This document shows positions 11,271 to 21,304 of a stretch of 64,000 nt of DNA, piece by piece. Every line of letters begins with the position of its first letter. Positions within the stretch are counted from its first letter, which is position 1. The notes under the pieces are model-generated. The model ran no database searches and had not been told where the DNA came from. It saw only the letters and a program-made list of their open reading frames with translations. The translations under genes were made by a program, and so were the position numbers. The DNA comes from Tenrec ecaudatus. Its lineage: Eukaryota > Chordata > Mammalia > Afrosoricida > Tenrecidae. The stretch spans positions 9,612,483 through 9,676,482 of the forward strand of contig NC_134541.1 in the NCBI RefSeq assembly GCF_050624435.1. The letters are read 5' to 3'.

Positions 11271-11960
11271 ACATGTGATTCAAGAGGAGCTGCTTTCTTG
11301 GAGATGTGAATGCTGTAAAGCCTGTGGGAGTGAGCCTTCGGGACCTTCATGTGCCGCTGGGGCACCACTGAAGGTAAGTAAAAACAGCTGCAGAAATCCC
11401 CCACAAATCAGAACTTGCAATGTGTGCGGTATGAATCTAGGAAAATTGGAAGTGCTCAAACATGAAATGGAATGCAGGCATGAGTGAGCTGAGATGGACA
11501 GATGGAAAGGATGTACTACGCCAGGGATGACACAATCAAGAGGAATGGCGTGGCATTCATTGCCAAAAAAGGACATTACAAAATCAGTCTTGAAATATGA
11601 TGCTGTCTGTGATCGGATTTTATTTATCTGCCCTCAAGGAAATTCAGTCAATCCAACCATTATTCAAATGTATGGGCCAACCACAGAGCTAGGGATGAAG
11701 CCGCTGAAGAATCCTACTGATGCCTTCAGTCTGGAGTTGATCAAACGTGCGCCATCAAGAGGTGCAGAAAGTGATTGGAGACTGGAAAAGTTGGAACCAA
11801 AGAGGAAGGACCAGTAGTTGGGAACTATGCACTGGGGGATATTACGGGGATATTGCAGATGAAGCTAGAGATAGCAGAATAGAATTTTGCAAGACCAACT
11901 TGTTCGTAGCAAAGACCTTTTTTGGAATGACACAAGAGGCGGCAGGGCACACGGACCTTT
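11271..11960 (+). mobile_element. RTE (BovB-like) LINE fragment, endonuclease region
   Basis: Decayed coding DNA of the RTE apurinic endonuclease. The stretch reading VIGDWKSW at about 11770 corresponds to the family's IIGDWNAKVG catalytic segment. Upstream, AATCCAACCATTATTCAAATG and TATGGGCCAACCACAGAG, and downstream, ATAGAATTTTGCAAGACC, belong to the same reading direction but in different frames. Frameshifts and stops show it is dead. It extends into TTCGTAGCAAAGACC and is then lost. No full open frame remains. Confidence 0.75.
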
Positions 11961-12137
11961 CTAGATGGAACACACAGAAATCAAATGCACTAACTGGGGT
12001 CAAAGTCCAGGACTGCCCAGCCCTGGCTGTGTGGCTGTGGATGCTTTCCACGGCCTCTCTGACCCCCAGTCTCTCCATCTGTATGACAGGAATATGAACA
12101 GTAGGACCTCATGCTGGGGGAGGTCCCGCTGCGTTCA

Positions 12138-12332
12138 TTGGGGTGTGGCGGTTACATTGGGTTGCTCACCACCAGGGAGGCTTTCTACACCCGAGAGTTA
12201 CAGTCTGGAAACCCACACAGGTGGTAGAAAGCCTCGTCTTTCTTGCACGGAGCGACTGGTGGTTTCCAACTGCTGACCTTGCAGATGGAAGCTCAATGTG
12301 TAACCACTACACATCAGGGCTCCTGGAGATTG
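12138..12332. mobile_element. Two AfroSINE fragments in inverted arrangement
   Basis: About 12138-12225 is plus-oriented (GGCGGTTACATTGGG, GAGAGTTACAGTCTGGAAAC). About 12226-12332 is minus-oriented (TAGAAAGCCTCGTCTTTC, GTTTCCAACTGCTGACC, CATCAGGGCTCCT). The result is a small inverted repeat around the junction. Confidence 0.7.
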
Positions 12333-12401
12333 CTAAGGAACTGAGAAAGAGAAACTTCAAAGAGACAAGGGAAAAGAGGGAGGCAGGGAGGGAGAGAGGG
12401 A

Positions 12402-12402
<1 letters not shown>

Positions 12403-12493
<91 letters not shown>
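12403..12493. repeat. (GA)n microsatellite
   Basis: About 90 bp of nearly pure AG dinucleotide with one AAAG interruption near 12478, preceded by a GGGA-rich tract. It produces long RE/SL chance frames on the two strands. Confidence 0.97.
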
Positions 12494-12941
12494 AACGAGA
12501 TCTCCCTCCTGAAGCAGCATCCTGTTTCAAACTTCCAGCTGCCTGAACTGTGGGGAAACAAATGTGTGTTTAATAAAAGTGCCCGCTAGAGCGGCTTAGA
12601 ACGACGACGACGCAGCCTCTAACAAGACGCTCTGGAGCCCCCAGGCGGTATCTCAGGGTTTCTCCAGGTTCAGTGACTTTTTTCCAGGCCTGTGATCTCT
12701 CATGGGGTCCTGGGAGACACCAGTTTGCAGTCAGCTGTATACCTAAAGTTAGACAGCTCATAGGCGCCCAGCGCTGCATGAGAGGGAGGGAAAGGGGCCT
12801 GGTGAACTCCTTCCCTCAAGACCCGAGCCAGGAAAGCCCCAGGGGACAGTTTCTACCCAGACACACTCGGTGTCCTCCAGAGATTTGGCTAGGTTTGGGC
12901 AAGGGCAAGGGATGTTATCTTGCCTGCCATGTGCTGAAGGA

Positions 12942-13100
12942 GCCCTGTGGATTAAGCACTGAGAGGTTTCCAGTTTGAACACGGCAGTTGCTCCATGGGG
13001 GAAAGAGGAGGCAATCTGTGTTCATGAAGATTCACAGCCTCAGAAACCTCATGGGGGCAGTTCTACCTGTCCCGTCGGGCCCTGTGCAGCCAAGTGGACT
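12942..13100 (+). mobile_element. AfroSINE, diverged
   Basis: GCCCTGTGGATTAAGCACTG, then GCTCCATGGGGGAAAGAGG, then CAGCCTCAGAAACCTCATG and GGGCAGTTCTACCTGTCC, in the standard order. Confidence 0.75.
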
Positions 13101-13279
13101 TGCCAGCAGTGGCCCATGCTGGCCGCCTCAGCTCCTGACGGATTTCAGGGAAGGCAGTGCACACGCCACAGAGAACGGGGCACACACTAGTTGTGAGGTG
13201 CTGTGGAGACCCGGGTGGCCCCGTGTGGCACCTGGGACTGTTCCCGAGTGTTTGCTGTGTGGTCATCTTTATGGAAGCA

Positions 13280-13374
13280 GGCGGGCAGGGCTTTCTCCTG
13301 CAGAGCTGCTGGCTGGGCTTGAACTGTCGCCCTTCCAATTAGTAGCCAAGGGCCTAACCATTGTGACACCAGGT
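13280..13374 (-). mobile_element. AfroSINE 5' fragment
   Basis: GAGCTGCTGGCTGGGCTTGA, then TTAGTAGCCAAGGGCCTAAC and ATTGTGACACCAGG, read as the reverse complement of the tRNA-like head. Confidence 0.6.
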
Positions 13375-13654
13375 AAACCAACCTCTAGAAGGACAGCCCT
13401 CCCAATACCGTTGCCCTTCTCTCTCCCCGGCGAGGCTGCAGATAGTATTTCTGAATTGCCATTGTCAATAGTCACTGTCATTCTCATTGTCAAGTCACTG
13501 GCTCGGGGAGATGCGAGCCCTGGAAGTGGCCCGACATCCATCGGTTTGAATGTAGCTTCCCCTCCATCGTGTATGGGCATCTGGCGGGCAGTCTGAGGAA
13601 GCGGGTGGCCTGGCTCGTCAGGGAAATCTGCCCAGCATTCATTTTCATTTTTTC

Positions 13655-14700
13655 TTTTTAATAATTTTATTAGGGGCTCATACAACTCTTTTCATAATCC
13701 GTACATACATCATTTGTGTCCAGCACATTCGTACGTATGTTGCCATCATCATTCTCGAAACACTTGCTTTTGACTTGAGCCCTTGGTATCAGCTCCTCAT
13801 TTTCCCCCTCCCTTCCCCCTCCCCTCTCCACCTGAACCCTTGGTAATTTATAAATAATTATTATTTTATCATATCTTACACCATCCGACGTCTCCCTCAC
13901 CCAGTTCTCCGCTGTCTGTCCTCCAGGGAGGAGGTTACATGTAGACCTTGTCATCTGTTCCCCCTTTCTCCCTCACCCTCCCTCCACCCTCTCGATATCG
14001 CTTTTCTCACCACTGATCCTGAGGGGTTCATCTGTCCTGGATTCCCTGTATTTCCAGTTCCTATCTGTGCCAGTGTACATCTTCCGGTCCAGCTGGTTAT
14101 GTAAGGTAGAATTGGGAGCATGATAGTGGGTGGGGAGGAAGCATTTAAGAACTAGAGGAAAATTGTATGTTTCATCGTTGCTACACTGAACTCTGACTGG
14201 CTCTTCACCTCCCCACAGCCCTTCTGCAAGGGGATGTCCAATTTCCCCCAGATGGGCCCTGGCTCCCCACTCTGCACTCCCCCTCATTCACAATGCTATG
14301 ATTTTTTTTTTGTCTTTGATGCCTGATCCCTGATCCCTTCGATGCCTTGTCATCTCACAGGCTGGTGTGCATTTTCCACGTGGGCTTTGTTGTTTTTTAG
14401 TTAGATGACCCCTTGTTTATCTTCCAGCCTGTGGGATGCCAGATTCTATATATTTTGACAACTGGGCACCATCAGCTTTCTTCACCGCATTTGCCTATGC
14501 ACCCACTTTGTCTTCAGTGTGCCTGTGGGGGTAGGCTGGTGTGCTTCTTCTGTGTGGGCTTTGTTGTTTCTTAGCTAGATGGCCGCCTGATTGTCTTCAA
14601 GCCTTTAAGACCCCTGCTGCTATATCATTTGATAGCTGGGCACCATCAACTTTGTTTGCAACTTTTGCTTATGCACCCACTTTGTCCTCAGCGATCCGGC
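13655..14700 (-). mobile_element. Long L1 3' UTR with internal tandem duplication
   Basis: The longest uninterrupted copy of the young L1 3' UTR in the window. It runs from the A-tail (ATAATTTTATTAGGGGCTCA in plus orientation) to CACTTTGTCCTCAGCGATCC. Near its 5' side a segment starting AGGCTGGTGTGC occurs twice (14359 and 14533), a period of 174 bp. Confidence 0.88.
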
Positions 14701-14769
14701 TTTCATTTCCACATGTTGAAAAAAGAACGTAGTTGCTGCTTTCTGGTGGTAAAATGCTTGTAGCGTCAT

Positions 14770-14920
14770 GTTTGCTGTTTTTACTCCCCTTCAGAGTACA
14801 AGTCAGTGGCATTAACTAACTGTGTTCACCCTGTTGTGTACCCCTGCCACTGTCCATTTCAGAACAGCTTCATAGCTCCACACGAAACTACTCATTCAGC
14901 AACGACGCCCCTGTTTTCTT
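14770..14920 (-). mobile_element. Old L1 3' UTR remnant
   Basis: GAGTACAAGTCAGTGGCATT, ACTGTGTTCACCCTGTTGTG and CCATTTCAGAACAGCTTCAT are the antisense of an old mammalian L1 3' UTR phrase. Confidence 0.55.
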
Positions 14921-14921
14921 A

Positions 14922-15090
14922 TTTTAAAAAACCATTTTATTGGTGGCTCTTCTAGATAGTATGACAATCCATAAATCAATTCTATCAAGCAAACCTGTAC
15001 ATATATTGCCAGTGTTATTTTCAAAATGTTATCTTTCTACGTGAGCCCTATTATCAGCTCCCCGTTTCCCCTTCCCTCCCTCATGCCCAG
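14922..15090 (-). mobile_element. L1 3' end, diverged
   Basis: CATTTTATTGGTGGCTCTTC, then CATAAATCAATTCTATCAAG, then GAGCCCTATTATCAGCTCCC. Same 3' UTR plan as the young copies, but much more diverged. Confidence 0.75.
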
Positions 15091-15102
15091 TTTCGTAAAT
15101 GA

Positions 15103-15274
15103 GACTCAGGACTCACGGCCATCAGGAGACCTGAGAGGACCGGGTGGAACTGCTCCTGTGAGTTTTTGGATGGCAGGCTCATTACATCTTTCTCCCACAG
15201 AGTCACTGGTGGTTTTGAACTGCTGACCTTGGGGTTAACATCTCAACCTAGAACACTAGGGCATCAGGGCTCCT
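15103..15274 (-). mobile_element. AfroSINE
   Basis: In plus orientation: GACTCACGGCCATCAGGAG, GGTGGAACTGCTCCTGTGAG, CATCTTTCTCCCACAGAG, GGTGGTTTTGAACTGCTGACC and ATCAGGGCTCCT at the head. Confidence 0.82.
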
Positions 15275-15692
15275 TTCGTACATGCTGTTGTTAGGTGTGG
15301 TGGCTAAGAAAAGGGTCAGTGGTCCTGCCCACCCAGTGGCTCTGAGAGAGAAAGAGTTGGCAGTCAGCCTGCCCTGGGAGACGTATGAGCGAGGATGGGC
15401 AGCTGATCCAGTAAGCAGGGCAAGCATGGGCTTATTCGTGCTTACTAAGCAATCTGTGATGAGAAACTTCACCGGGTCTGTGGTGAAAGACACGTGAAAT
15501 GATTTACTGGTGCTGCCAGGTGTCCTCAGGTCGGTTCTGACTCACAGCACCAGAGAGTGAAACCCCGTCTGGGCCTGCACCACCCCACAGTCCTTGTCGG
15601 GTGCCAGCCCACTGTAGCAGCCACTGTGCCAACAATCTCATGGAGGGTCTTCCTCTTTTTTGCTGCCCCTCTACTTTACCAAGCATGACGTC

Positions 15693-16187
15693 TGTGGTAG
15701 TTACATAATCTGGTGTCAATTTGCGAAGGGGTGGAGTCTAGCCTGTCAATCAGGTCACAGCTTGATGACCTCATTTGGAGGTGCCACAGAGATAAATAGC
15801 TCGCTGGAGGCCAGATACACAGAGATTCTCTCTGCTTTGTGTTCCTGATAAAAAGACACATGGAGCTACGCTAGAGTCCTGGAACTGGAGGAGCCACGTG
15901 GAGACCCTTGCCAGTGCTGAGAGGCTTACACCACCCCTGGATCCACAAGACTCTCTACCCACTCACCTGTGATCTTCTGCATTCAGCATCATTGCGTGTG
16001 TTTCATGAGTCTGAAGAGGAATTTATAGATTGGTATGTGGCATACGGGCTAATATCAGACTTGTGGACTTGATCTGAACTGGGCTGGGGTGTTTTCTTAA
16101 TGTTCAAGTCCTCTTTACATAAATCTCTTTCTTATACACTTATGAGTGTCTATGAATTTGTTTTTCTAGTCTACCCAGACTAACACA
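15693..16187 (+). mobile_element. Type-A LTR-like element, intact ends
   Basis: A 495-bp copy with both ends present: TGTGGTAGTTACATAATCTG...CCAGACTAACACA. The flanking 5-bp duplications are ACGTC (15688-15692) and ATGTC (16188-16192), differing by one CpG-type transition. It holds TTATAGATTGGTATG and the CTCTTTACATAAATC block where other copies have TATATAAA. TG...CA ends and a 5-bp duplication in a known RTE host make this the clearest support that the family is an LTR. Confidence 0.88.
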
Positions 16188-16199
16188 ATGTCCTTTACT

Positions 16200-16357
16200 A
16201 GGGACCACACTTTGGACTGCTAGCAGAAAGGTCAGCAGTTCCAAACCACCAGCTGCTCAGAGGGACAAAGATGAGGCTTTACACTCCCATGAGCAGTTCT
16301 GCTCTGTCCTATAGGGTCTCTATGAGTTGGCATGGACTCGATGGCAGTGGGTTTTGC
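16200..16357 (+). mobile_element. AfroSINE, 5'-truncated
   Basis: CACACTTTGGACTGCTAGC, GGTCAGCAGTTCCAAACCAC, GATGAGGCTTTACACTCC, CTATAGGGTCTCTATGAGTT and GATGGCAGTGGGTTT. It sits within the split RTE. Confidence 0.88.
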
Positions 16358-16660
16358 TTTTTGTGTTTCCTGATAACAAATAACTCCAAAGGACATGAGA
16401 AGAAGCCTTGCCATCCTGGCTTCTAAGAGACAATTTGGCTCTACTTCTTTCAAGACAGATTTATTTGTTCTTCTGGTATTCCATGATATTTTCACCAACA
16501 TCACCGTTCTCATGCATCCGTTCTTCTTTGGCCTTCCTTATTCATTGCCCACGAGGCATGTTCTTAGGGTATCGTCCACGTGTTTAGCATATCCAGTGCA
16601 CATGAGGCGATGGAGAATACCAGGGCTTCTGCCAGGAGCACCTTACTGATGAGTAAATAG

Positions 16661-18054
16661 GCACAAGGGAGTCCGTGCTTACCTTGTTAACGGGGTCCTC
16701 CGTCACGGGCTGTACATTGGAAAAGAAGGCTTTGATTCTGTAGGAGGGGGCTGCGGGATTGGGAGAGAGACAGATGCCAGGCAGGCTCGAAAGCAGAGTC
16801 TTTCATATGGTGGGAAAAAATGTGTGACTCCTCACCTGAGATAAGTAAGTAAGCACAAGTTCTCCTGTGCTTGCCTTGCTTATTGAGTCGTCTGGCACTG
16901 TATGAGTCAGACACCACTGCATGGAGATGGGCGTGCTTATCCTAGAATTTACATGTCATACTCACGGATAGAAAATGATACCATGGTGACTGGAAACGAC
17001 ACATAACTCAGCTAGAAGGATATTCGTGCTGGGGAGTGCAGCCGTGGCCATGCTTCTGATGGGCCCCTTGGAGGCGAAGAAGAAATTCTCTCTGATAAGT
17101 AGAGCAGCCAGCATGAAGAAGAGGAAGGACATGCAGCCTCTGGGAGACAGTAGGGAGGGGTGGGGACTGTGGCGAGCTGGTGGTGTCAGGTGAGCATGGC
17201 ATTCAGTGTGGCTGGGTCTCCCTCTTTGCAAGAGGAACCGGAAGCCCAGGTTTGTGTTTTGAATCCTGAGATTATGAAAGGTTGACCACAGGTTGAACTG
17301 GGGCCTGCATCTCACGTGGTCATGGACCAAGGAGTCACCTGGGCACTCGTTAGAGAGCAGCACTTTCTGACCGGTAGGTCGGAGCATGCCCCAAGATTTC
17401 CAGTGTTTTTCAAGGCTGCCGCAGACACTGGAGCTGTTGAGAAGTAAGAATTTAGGGATTTTCCACTGGTGCCCTAGGGGGAGACACTTCCTTGTGGGGT
17501 ATGGGCTGTCTTGGGGACTCCAGAAACTGGAGCTTGATTCTCTTCCAGGGACCTACGGGGACTGTGACTCTGTTGGCACCTTGAATTCGGACTCTGGCCT
17601 TCAGGTGTGCGTGAGTCTGTTTCTGCTGCTCAAAGTCATGGGGAAGGACATAGAATGTTGGGAAATGGAATTGGGCTCCCAGCAAGCTAGGTTGACATCT
17701 TAAGCTTTGAGACCTGTGAGTGCGACTGTTTGGAAATAGGGGCTTTGAAGAGGTGGTCCGTGAGCAGGAGGTCATGGTGGAGGAGGGTGTGTCCTAATCC
17801 AGTCGACTGGGGTCTCTAATCAGAAAGGAGAAGGGACAGAAGGCAGACAGCTATACTGCAGTTGCAGGCCAGGGACCGCCCAGGAACCCCAGAAGCTGGA
17901 GAGTCCAAAAAGTGTCCCCTTGTGCCCCCCAAGAGGGTGCGCTCCTGCTGACAGTCTGCACCCAGGTTTCTAGTGGTCAACCAACAAGTGACAATATGCG
18001 ACAATAAGTTGCTATTCCGGCAAGTGGGACCATGCCAGGGCAGAGTTTGTGGTT
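16661..18054. other. Mostly unassigned DNA with an old repeat trace
   Basis: At about 17700-17900, the block from GACTGTTTGGAAATAGGGGC to CCCCAGAAGCTGGAGAGTCC resembles a common ancient mammalian repeat that I cannot name. A minus-strand frame near 16965-17130 includes a short hydrophobic stretch (SFLFFMLAALLI), but there are no convincing splice or family signals. The rest is unassigned. Confidence 0.4.
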
Positions 18055-18523
18055 TCTGTTAGTCTGGGTAGACTAGAGAAACGTATCCACAGAAACTCCT
18101 CTATGTACAGAGGGAGTTTTATATAAAGGGTAAGTGTACATTCAGAAAGCATCCCAATTCAGTTCCGTCTAAGCCCATAAGTCTGACACTGATCTACAAA
18201 ATCCTCTTCAAACTCACAAAACACAATGGCCGACTACGGGAGGATCATAGGTCACTGGGTAGAAAGTTTTGAATCCAGTGGCAGTGCAAGAATCTTAGTG
18301 CTGGCGGCGGTCTCCATGCGGCTGCTCCAGGGTAAGTCCATGTGGCTTCTCCTCAGGGATGTCTTGCAGGAAGTGAGCCTTGCCAGCTAAGGCAGCCGCA
18401 CACTGGTCCGACCATCAAAGAACAAGAGACCAGAGAACCAGAAGGGCGAGGCTCCCCGAGACATTTATCTCTCCACCCTTCAATTAATCCCACAGATTGG
18501 CACAGCAAACCTTAACTATCTCA
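18055..18523 (-). mobile_element. Type-A LTR-like element, variant 5' end
   Basis: Minus-strand copy, 469 bp. The plus-orientation left end is TCTGTTAGTCTGGGTAGACT; the right end is CTTAACTATCTCA, so its true start reads TGAGATAGTTAAG. The flanks are TGGTT and CGGTT, a 5-bp duplication differing by a CpG transition. It shares the start variant with the copy at 37273. Confidence 0.82.
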
Positions 18524-18727
18524 CGGTTGTTTGCTGCCTTCAACTCGATTCCATTCCTAGTGAACTCATGTGCACAGGGAGGAAGAACTGCCTCATGGAG
18601 AGTTCAAGGTTGTGATTTCTGGGAAACAGATCCCCAGGTCTTTGTTCCAAGGTCTCCCGGGGAACTCAAGTCACCTACTTGTGGGCAAAAGGTTGAGTGC
18701 TTAATGTATATACCACACAGAGGGCAG

Positions 18728-18862
18728 TCTTCAACTCACCTCAACTCAACTCACCTCATCTCATCTCAACTCAACTCACCTCACCTCAACTCAACAACTC
18801 AACTCAACAACTCAAGTCAACTCAACAACTCAAGTCAAGTCAAGTCAACTCAACTCACTGCC
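18728..18862. repeat. (CTCAA)n/(TCAAG)n microsatellite
   Basis: About 130 bp of ACTCA, ACTCACCTC and CAACTCAAGT units. It runs straight into an AfroSINE 3' terminus (CTCACTGCCATTGATTCC), so it most likely grew from the SINE tail. Confidence 0.95.
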
Positions 18863-18940
18863 ATTGATTCCAACCCACAGTGACCTTATAGGACCTATAG
18901 GACTGAGTAGAACTATCCCTGTAGGCTTCTGGGGTTGTAA
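18846..18940 (-). mobile_element. AfroSINE 3' fragment
   Basis: CTCACTGCCATTGATTCCAA, GTGACCTTATAGGACCTATA and GAACTATCCCTGTAGGC. It is cut off at the poly(T) start of the GAPDH pseudogene. Confidence 0.8.
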
Positions 18941-18942
18941 CT

Positions 18943-19965
18943 CTTTTTTTTCCATCCCTGATGGGTATCATGTCCTTCATTGATGGCATAAGACAAAGTT
19001 GGGTTCTATAAGCCCCTTCCCTTCTTCAGGGGGTCTGGATGGAAACTCTTGAGGACAGAGAATTCTCAGGATGTTGGGGGATCGAGTTGGGACAAGGAGT
19101 CCCCAGCAGCTGAGGGCTTCTCTTTTCCTCTAGAGCTATTGCTGGGCTTGGTGGTCCAGCCACTCTGAGTCCTCAGAGGCCCTGTGGGACCTAAAGTCCA
19201 TTACTCTGTTTCTCTAGCCAAATTCATGGTTGTGCCAGGAAATGGGCTTGACAAAGCAGTTGCTGAGGACAATGCCAGCCCCTGTACCAAAGGTAGAAGA
19301 GTCGGTGTCACTGTTGAAGTCACAGGAGACACTGTGGTCCTCGGTGTTATGATGCCCTTTGGGAGACCATCTGATGTCTGCTTCACCACCTTCTTGATTG
19401 TACTTAGCAGCTTTCTCTAGAGGGCAGGACAGAGCCTCTAGAGGGCAGGACACATTGGGGGTGGGGAGACAGAAGGCCATGTCAGTGATTTCCCCAGTCA
19501 ACTCAGGGATGACCATGTCCACAGCCTTGGTGATGCCACACATTTGGGGATCATGTTCTGGGCAGCCCCACTGTTGTCCTGCCATACTTTCTCAGAGGGT
19601 CCACCCATGGTGTTTTGCGATGGGTGTGGCCTGGGGGCATGGGTCCCTCCACAATGTCAAAGTTGTCACGGATGATCTTGTGGTGCAGAAGCATTGCTGA
19701 CAATCTTGAGGGAGTTGGCATACCTCTTGTGGTTCATGTCCAACAGAAGCACAGGGGCATCGGCAGAAGGGGTGGGGATGATCTCTCTTTGGGCACCATG
19801 TTCAAGTGAGTCCTAGCCTCTGGACGGTTGTGAAACTACTGTGGACTCTGCGGCACACTGGGCCCAGCTTTACCACACTTGATGTTGGTGGTATCTTGCG
19901 CCTGAGAGAGAGAGATGGGCTTCTCATTGATAACAAGCTTCTTGTTCCAAGTTTTTATTTTTCCC
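18943..19965 (-). pseudogene. GAPDH processed pseudogene
   Basis: A dead cDNA copy of glyceraldehyde-3-phosphate dehydrogenase, the glycolytic enzyme that oxidises glyceraldehyde-3-phosphate using NAD. A T-run at 18943-18951 is its poly(A) tail. Then come the 3' UTR (CTTCAGGGGGTCTGGATGG) and the C-terminal coding part without introns. Recognisable segments on the minus strand include KAVDMVIPELTGEITDMAF, VSCDFNSDTDSSTFGTGAG, and ISWHNHEFG near the enzyme's C-terminus. A stretch near 19900-19960 encodes the N-terminal KLVIN...NIKCGKAGP region. Several stops and frameshifts occur. Relative to the normal gene the active-site cysteine region is degraded, and the 5' end is missing before roughly residue 60. 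A 21-bp tandem duplication (CTCTAGAGGGCAGGACA...) interrupts it at about 19417-19450. Such copies are made by L1 machinery and are common in mammals. Confidence 0.93.
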
Positions 19966-19969
19966 CCCT

Positions 19970-21010
19970 CTGTCCCCTAGCTCTCCCTGCATAGTTCCCT
20001 GTCCCTCCTCTCTCTCAGTCCCCATCCCTGGCCTCCTTATAGTCTTCAAAGTCTTATCCTTTGGTGTGAATAGCACTTTCCTTTGTTTTTCTTTATAACA
20101 ATGGTATCACTAAATATTTATCTTGATAAGACTGACTCACTTTACTAAGCATAATGCTCTCTTGTTTTGTCCATAGCTTATGGTGTTAAAAGAGTCATCA
20201 TTGTTTTTTATTGATGCATAATATTCTATTGTATGAATGTACCAATGTTTGAGTATCCATTCGTCTACAACCAGAGTTTTTTGTTGTTTCCATTTTTTTC
20301 CTATTATGGAAATTGCTGCAAAACATAGATGTGCATATGTCTGTTTGTGTTGTGGCCTTGATATCTGTAGAGTATAGACCCAGTAGAACACTGGTTCTCA
20401 ACCTTCCTAATGCTGTGACCCTTTATTAGAGTTCCTCAAGTTGTGGCCACCCCCAACTAAAAAATTATTTTTGTTGCTACTTCATCACTGGAATTTTGTT
20501 ACTGTTATGAATCATCATGGAAATATCTGATATGCAGGATGTATTTTCATTGTTACAAATTGAACGTAATTAAAGCATAGTGATGAATCACAAAAACAAT
20601 ATGTAATTATAGCTTGTGAAATGTTTATTTCTAATGACAAATGAAATTTTGTCTTGACGCATGGTGTAACATGGGCTACAGTCTTTATGCCGGGTACTCG
20701 TAGGTGGGCGTATCTGCATGTGGGAGGACCCTCCTGGAGATGGATAGAGGAGCGGTGTCTCGGTTCCTAAGACCATTGGAAATATGTGTTTTCCAATGGT
20801 CTTAGGTGACCCCCGTGAAAGGGTCATTTGACTTCCAAAGGGGTTGAGACCCACAGGTTGAGAACCGCTGCAGTAGAGGAATTGCAAGCTCCTAAGGGGC
20901 TTGGATTTGCATTTGTTTAATGAAGCACTGTACTATTTCCATAGTGATTGTACAGCCTGCTCTCAGTTTTGACCATGCCATTGAACTTGCTATGGGTGGA
21001 ATCATCCTAG
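19970..21010 (-). mobile_element. Old L1 3' UTR split by SPIN
   Basis: TTATTGATGCATAATATTCTATTG, GAGTATCCATTCGTCTACAA, GTTGTTTCCATTTTTTTCC and ATTGCTGCAAAACATAGATG form the antisense of an old L1 3' UTR. The sequence resumes at 20871 after the SPIN insertion (GGAATTGCAAGCTCCTAAGG). Confidence 0.65.
20389..20870 (-). mobile_element. SPIN-type hAT DNA transposon, non-autonomous
   Basis: Both terminal inverted repeats are present: CACTGGTTCTCAACCTTCC on the left, and on the right the reverse complement of CAGCGGTTCTCAACCTGTGG. The 8-bp flanking duplications are CAGTAGAA (20381-20388) and CAGTAGAG (20871-20878). A length of 482 bp with no transposase frame makes it an internally deleted, non-autonomous copy. 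Inside is the small palindrome CCATTGGAAATATG...CCAATGG. SPIN elements (hAT superfamily) are known to have entered several tetrapod genomes by horizontal transfer, tenrec included. Confidence 0.92.
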
Positions 21011-21204
21011 AACATGTAGACTAGGTCTTCGAGGCAACACATCTACTCTATCTGAGTTAAAAGCTGCCCTGGTGACCAGGTGCCCAATGAGGACAAATCT
21101 GTTTATGCCAACCTGCACCACTGGGTCTCAGAGAGGCTGCGGGGAACGCAGGAGCAGATGCGGCGGCTGCCTGTGCAGGAGGAGGAGCCTGGAGGGCCCA
21201 GGCG

Positions 21205-21304
21205 GTAAGAAAGCCCCCTCTTTTCCCTCAGAGCCACTGTTGGTTTCAAACTTCTGACCTTGCGGTTAGCTGCCCAACTCCTAACCACTAGGTCACCAGG
21301 GCTC
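21205..21304 (-). mobile_element. AfroSINE 5' half
   Basis: GGTAAGAAAGCCCCCTC, GGTTTCAAACTTCTGACC, GGTTAGCTGCCCAACTCC and AGGTCACCAGGGCTC, read as the reverse complement of the head. Confidence 0.82.

Larger units (their letters stand above)
15505..16660 (-). mobile_element. RTE (BovB-like) LINE 3' part, interrupted twice
   Basis: Minus-strand RTE. The 3' end (15505-15692) carries CTTTTTTGCTGCCCCTCTAC and TTACCAAGCATGA. Upstream sequence (16370-16660) carries GCTTCTAAGAGACAATTTGG and TTCTTTGGCCTTCCTTATTC. A type-A LTR (15693-16187) and an AfroSINE (16200-16357) separate the pieces. Across the LTR the RTE reads on continuously as GCATGATGTCC, which confirms the insertion. The piece is non-coding now. 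Confidence 0.75.

Noticed and set aside
12143-12589. Arg/Glu-rich protein frame
   Set aside because: Produced by the (GA)n microsatellite and SINE fragments.
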